The notes under the pieces: model-generated
Told to the model about the DNA's origin: nothing
Seen by the model: the letters and a program-made list of their open reading frames with translations, nothing else
The model's database searches: none
Program-made: the position numbers and the translations under genes
Part shown: one piece after another, positions 62,930 through 64,000 of the stretch
Numbering within the stretch: the first letter of the stretch is position 1
Layout of the letters: every line of letters begins with the position of its first letter
NCBI RefSeq assembly: GCF_042682785.1
Contig: NZ_JBHUIB010000001.1
Coordinates: 744,001-808,000, forward strand
From: Thalassotalea_F euphylliae
GTDB lineage: Bacteria > Pseudomonadota > Gammaproteobacteria > Enterobacterales > Alteromonadaceae
Direction of reading: 5' to 3'
Length of the DNA: 64,000 bases

Positions 62930-63340
62930 ATGCCGTCAAATTATTTTTCCGAAATTATCACACCGAGGTTTAGCGATACCGACGCGCTAGGTCATATTAA
63001 TAACACTATGGTGCCCGTTTGGTTTGAAGGTGCAAGAACACCGGTTTTTAAAATTTTCACGCCGGAACTTGCACTCGATAATTGGCCACTGATACTTGCC
63101 AAAATCGATGTCAATTTTGAAGCACAAATGTACTACGGTGAAAACTTTGAAGTCCGCACTTATATAAGCCGAATTGGCGGTTCATCTTTTGACGTCTACC
63201 AAGAGCTTTGGCAGCGCCACAAACGCGTTGCTAATGGTACTGCAGTGATGGTGCATTTTGACTACAAAACGCAAAATTCGGCGAGTATTCCTGACCATAT
63301 TCGTACTTCGTTGTCTGCACATTTGTTCAGTGAAGATTAA
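62930..63340 (+). CDS. Acyl-CoA thioesterase, hotdog fold (4HBT family)
   Basis: 136 residues. The active-site motif FSDTDALGHINNTMV (about residues 14-28) has the Asp/His set of 4-hydroxybenzoyl-CoA-type thioesterases, followed by the long hotdog helix and the end VMVHFDYKTQ. It hydrolyses acyl-CoA; chain preference unknown. It is divergent from the oxygenase gene. Confidence 0.85.
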   Translation: MPSNYFSEIITPRFSDTDALGHINNTMVPVWFEGARTPVFKIFTPELALDNWPLILAKIDVNFEAQMYYGENFEVRTYISRIGGSSFDVYQELWQRHKRVANGTAVMVHFDYKTQNSASIPDHIRTSLSAHLFSED

Positions 63341-63507
63341 ATACTCGATTACACAATTTGCCGAGATTTTTACTATCCAATCTGGCGGCTCAGTGATAGA
63401 ATCGATCGACTCAGTTAAGGTTTTTTAGGGTGCATCGCAAAGCGATTAATTTAGCGCCTAAGTCAGCGAGCAAAACAGCTCTCTGCCAAAGTAAATAGGA
63501 ATAATAC

Positions 63508-64000
63508 ATGGCCAGTCGTGGTATTAATAAAGTCATCATTGTCGGTAACTTAGGACAAGATCCTGAAGTACGTTTTATGCCAAATGGTGGTGCTGTTGCT
63601 AATTTTACTGTGGCAACTAGTGAAACGTGGAAAGACAAGCAAAGTGGTGAACAAAAAGAGAAAACAGAGTGGCACCGCATTGTCATGTACCAACGACTTG
63701 CAGAAATCGCTGGCGAATACTTAAAGAAAGGCTCAAAAGTTTACCTGGAAGGACGCCTACAAACACGTAAATGGCAAAACCAACAAGGCCAAGATCAGTA
63801 CACAACTGAAATCATCGTAAATGACATGCAAATGTTAGATTCTCGTGGTCAAGGTCAAAGTGGTGGCTTCCAGCAACAAAATAACTATAACCAACAACCT
63901 GCGGCTCAACAAAGCGGTGGTTTTAACCAGTCAGCACAAGCGCAGCAAAATAACTTTAACCAAGCACCTGCACAGCAGTCATCGAGCCAAAGTGGTGGCT
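63508..64000 (+). CDS. ssb: Single-stranded DNA-binding protein, partial
   Basis: 164 residues are visible and the frame runs off the right edge. The OB-fold starts MASRGINKVIIVGNLGQDPE and includes the tetramer-type segment TEWHRIVMYQRLAEIAGEYLKKG in two parts (about 52-75). A Gly/Gln/Asn-rich linker begins at about residue 113; the acidic C-terminal tip that binds partners lies outside the window. AGGA lies 9 nt before the ATG. Confidence 0.95.
   Translation, partial: MASRGINKVIIVGNLGQDPEVRFMPNGGAVANFTVATSETWKDKQSGEQKEKTEWHRIVMYQRLAEIAGEYLKKGSKVYLEGRLQTRKWQNQQGQDQYTTEIIVNDMQMLDSRGQGQSGGFQQQNNYNQQPAAQQSGGFNQSAQAQQNNFNQAPAQQSSSQSGG

Noticed and set aside
1..64000. CRISPR arrays, tRNA and rRNA genes
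   Set aside because: No regularly spaced direct repeats of 24-40 bp and no tRNA- or rRNA-like stretch was seen on reading; notably the island does not use a tRNA gene as its site.

Overview
The window looks like the chromosome of a marine gammaproteobacterium of the order Alteromonadales (Alteromonas/Glaciecola-like). The grounds are moderately low GC, the gene content of the flanks (tyrS, an OapA-type M23 endopeptidase, anmK, mtnN with a CobD/CbiB-like neighbour, rraB, dimeric dUTPase, paired bacterioferritins) and many membrane and redox proteins of that group. This is inferred from family resemblance only; there is no rRNA or tRNA in the window.

Layout. 1-18.6 kb is core chromosome: a sodium/bile-acid-type symporter (cut by the left edge) with a class II aldolase; a DUF885 peptidase; a UbiA-type prenyltransferase and dUTPase; cytochrome b561; mtnN, cobD-like, rhodanese and TRIC genes; rraB; a DUF4136 lipoprotein; tyrS divergent from mepM-like and anmK; an iron-storage group (bfd, two bfr genes) with Fur-box-like sequences; and a periplasmic binding protein. 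62.1-64 kb returns to core: a 2OG-Fe(II) oxygenase, a hotdog thioesterase and ssb (cut by the right edge).

Between them lies an integrated island of about 41.9 kb (about 19.14-61.06 kb) that has cut one amidohydrolase gene in two: the N-terminal part is at 61030-62142 and the C-terminal part at 18659-19207, both on the minus strand. The left end carries a four-gene operon of three tyrosine-recombinase-like proteins and a small coiled-coil protein, resembling the gamma-mobile-trio (Gmt) modules. The right end has an AT-rich non-coding tip with repeated TGATAGG motifs.

The cargo, left to right: a minimal mercury module (merR, merC, GDCCVxC protein) without merA; mntP; a complete Qat anti-phage system (qatABCD) behind a serine recombinase that has its own cluster of TTCGTACA repeats; a CadR-controlled Cd/Zn/Co efflux set (two CDF transporters, a transglutaminase-like protein, CzcCBA); a MerR-controlled copper ATPase operon with a cupredoxin; a large copper operon (CopL-like, DUF411, CusCBA, two PepSY proteins of which one is fused to an NqrF-like reductase, CopC, CopD, NTF2-like); an unrecognised group of four genes (56.9-59.2 kb) with internal paralogy; and an M24 peptidase.

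Three MerR-family promoters with 19-20 bp spacers and dyad operators can be read directly beside merR, cadR and the copper merR gene. The island therefore combines mobility, phage defence and multi-metal resistance. The least explained parts are the four-gene group near its right end and the degenerate middle recombinase.
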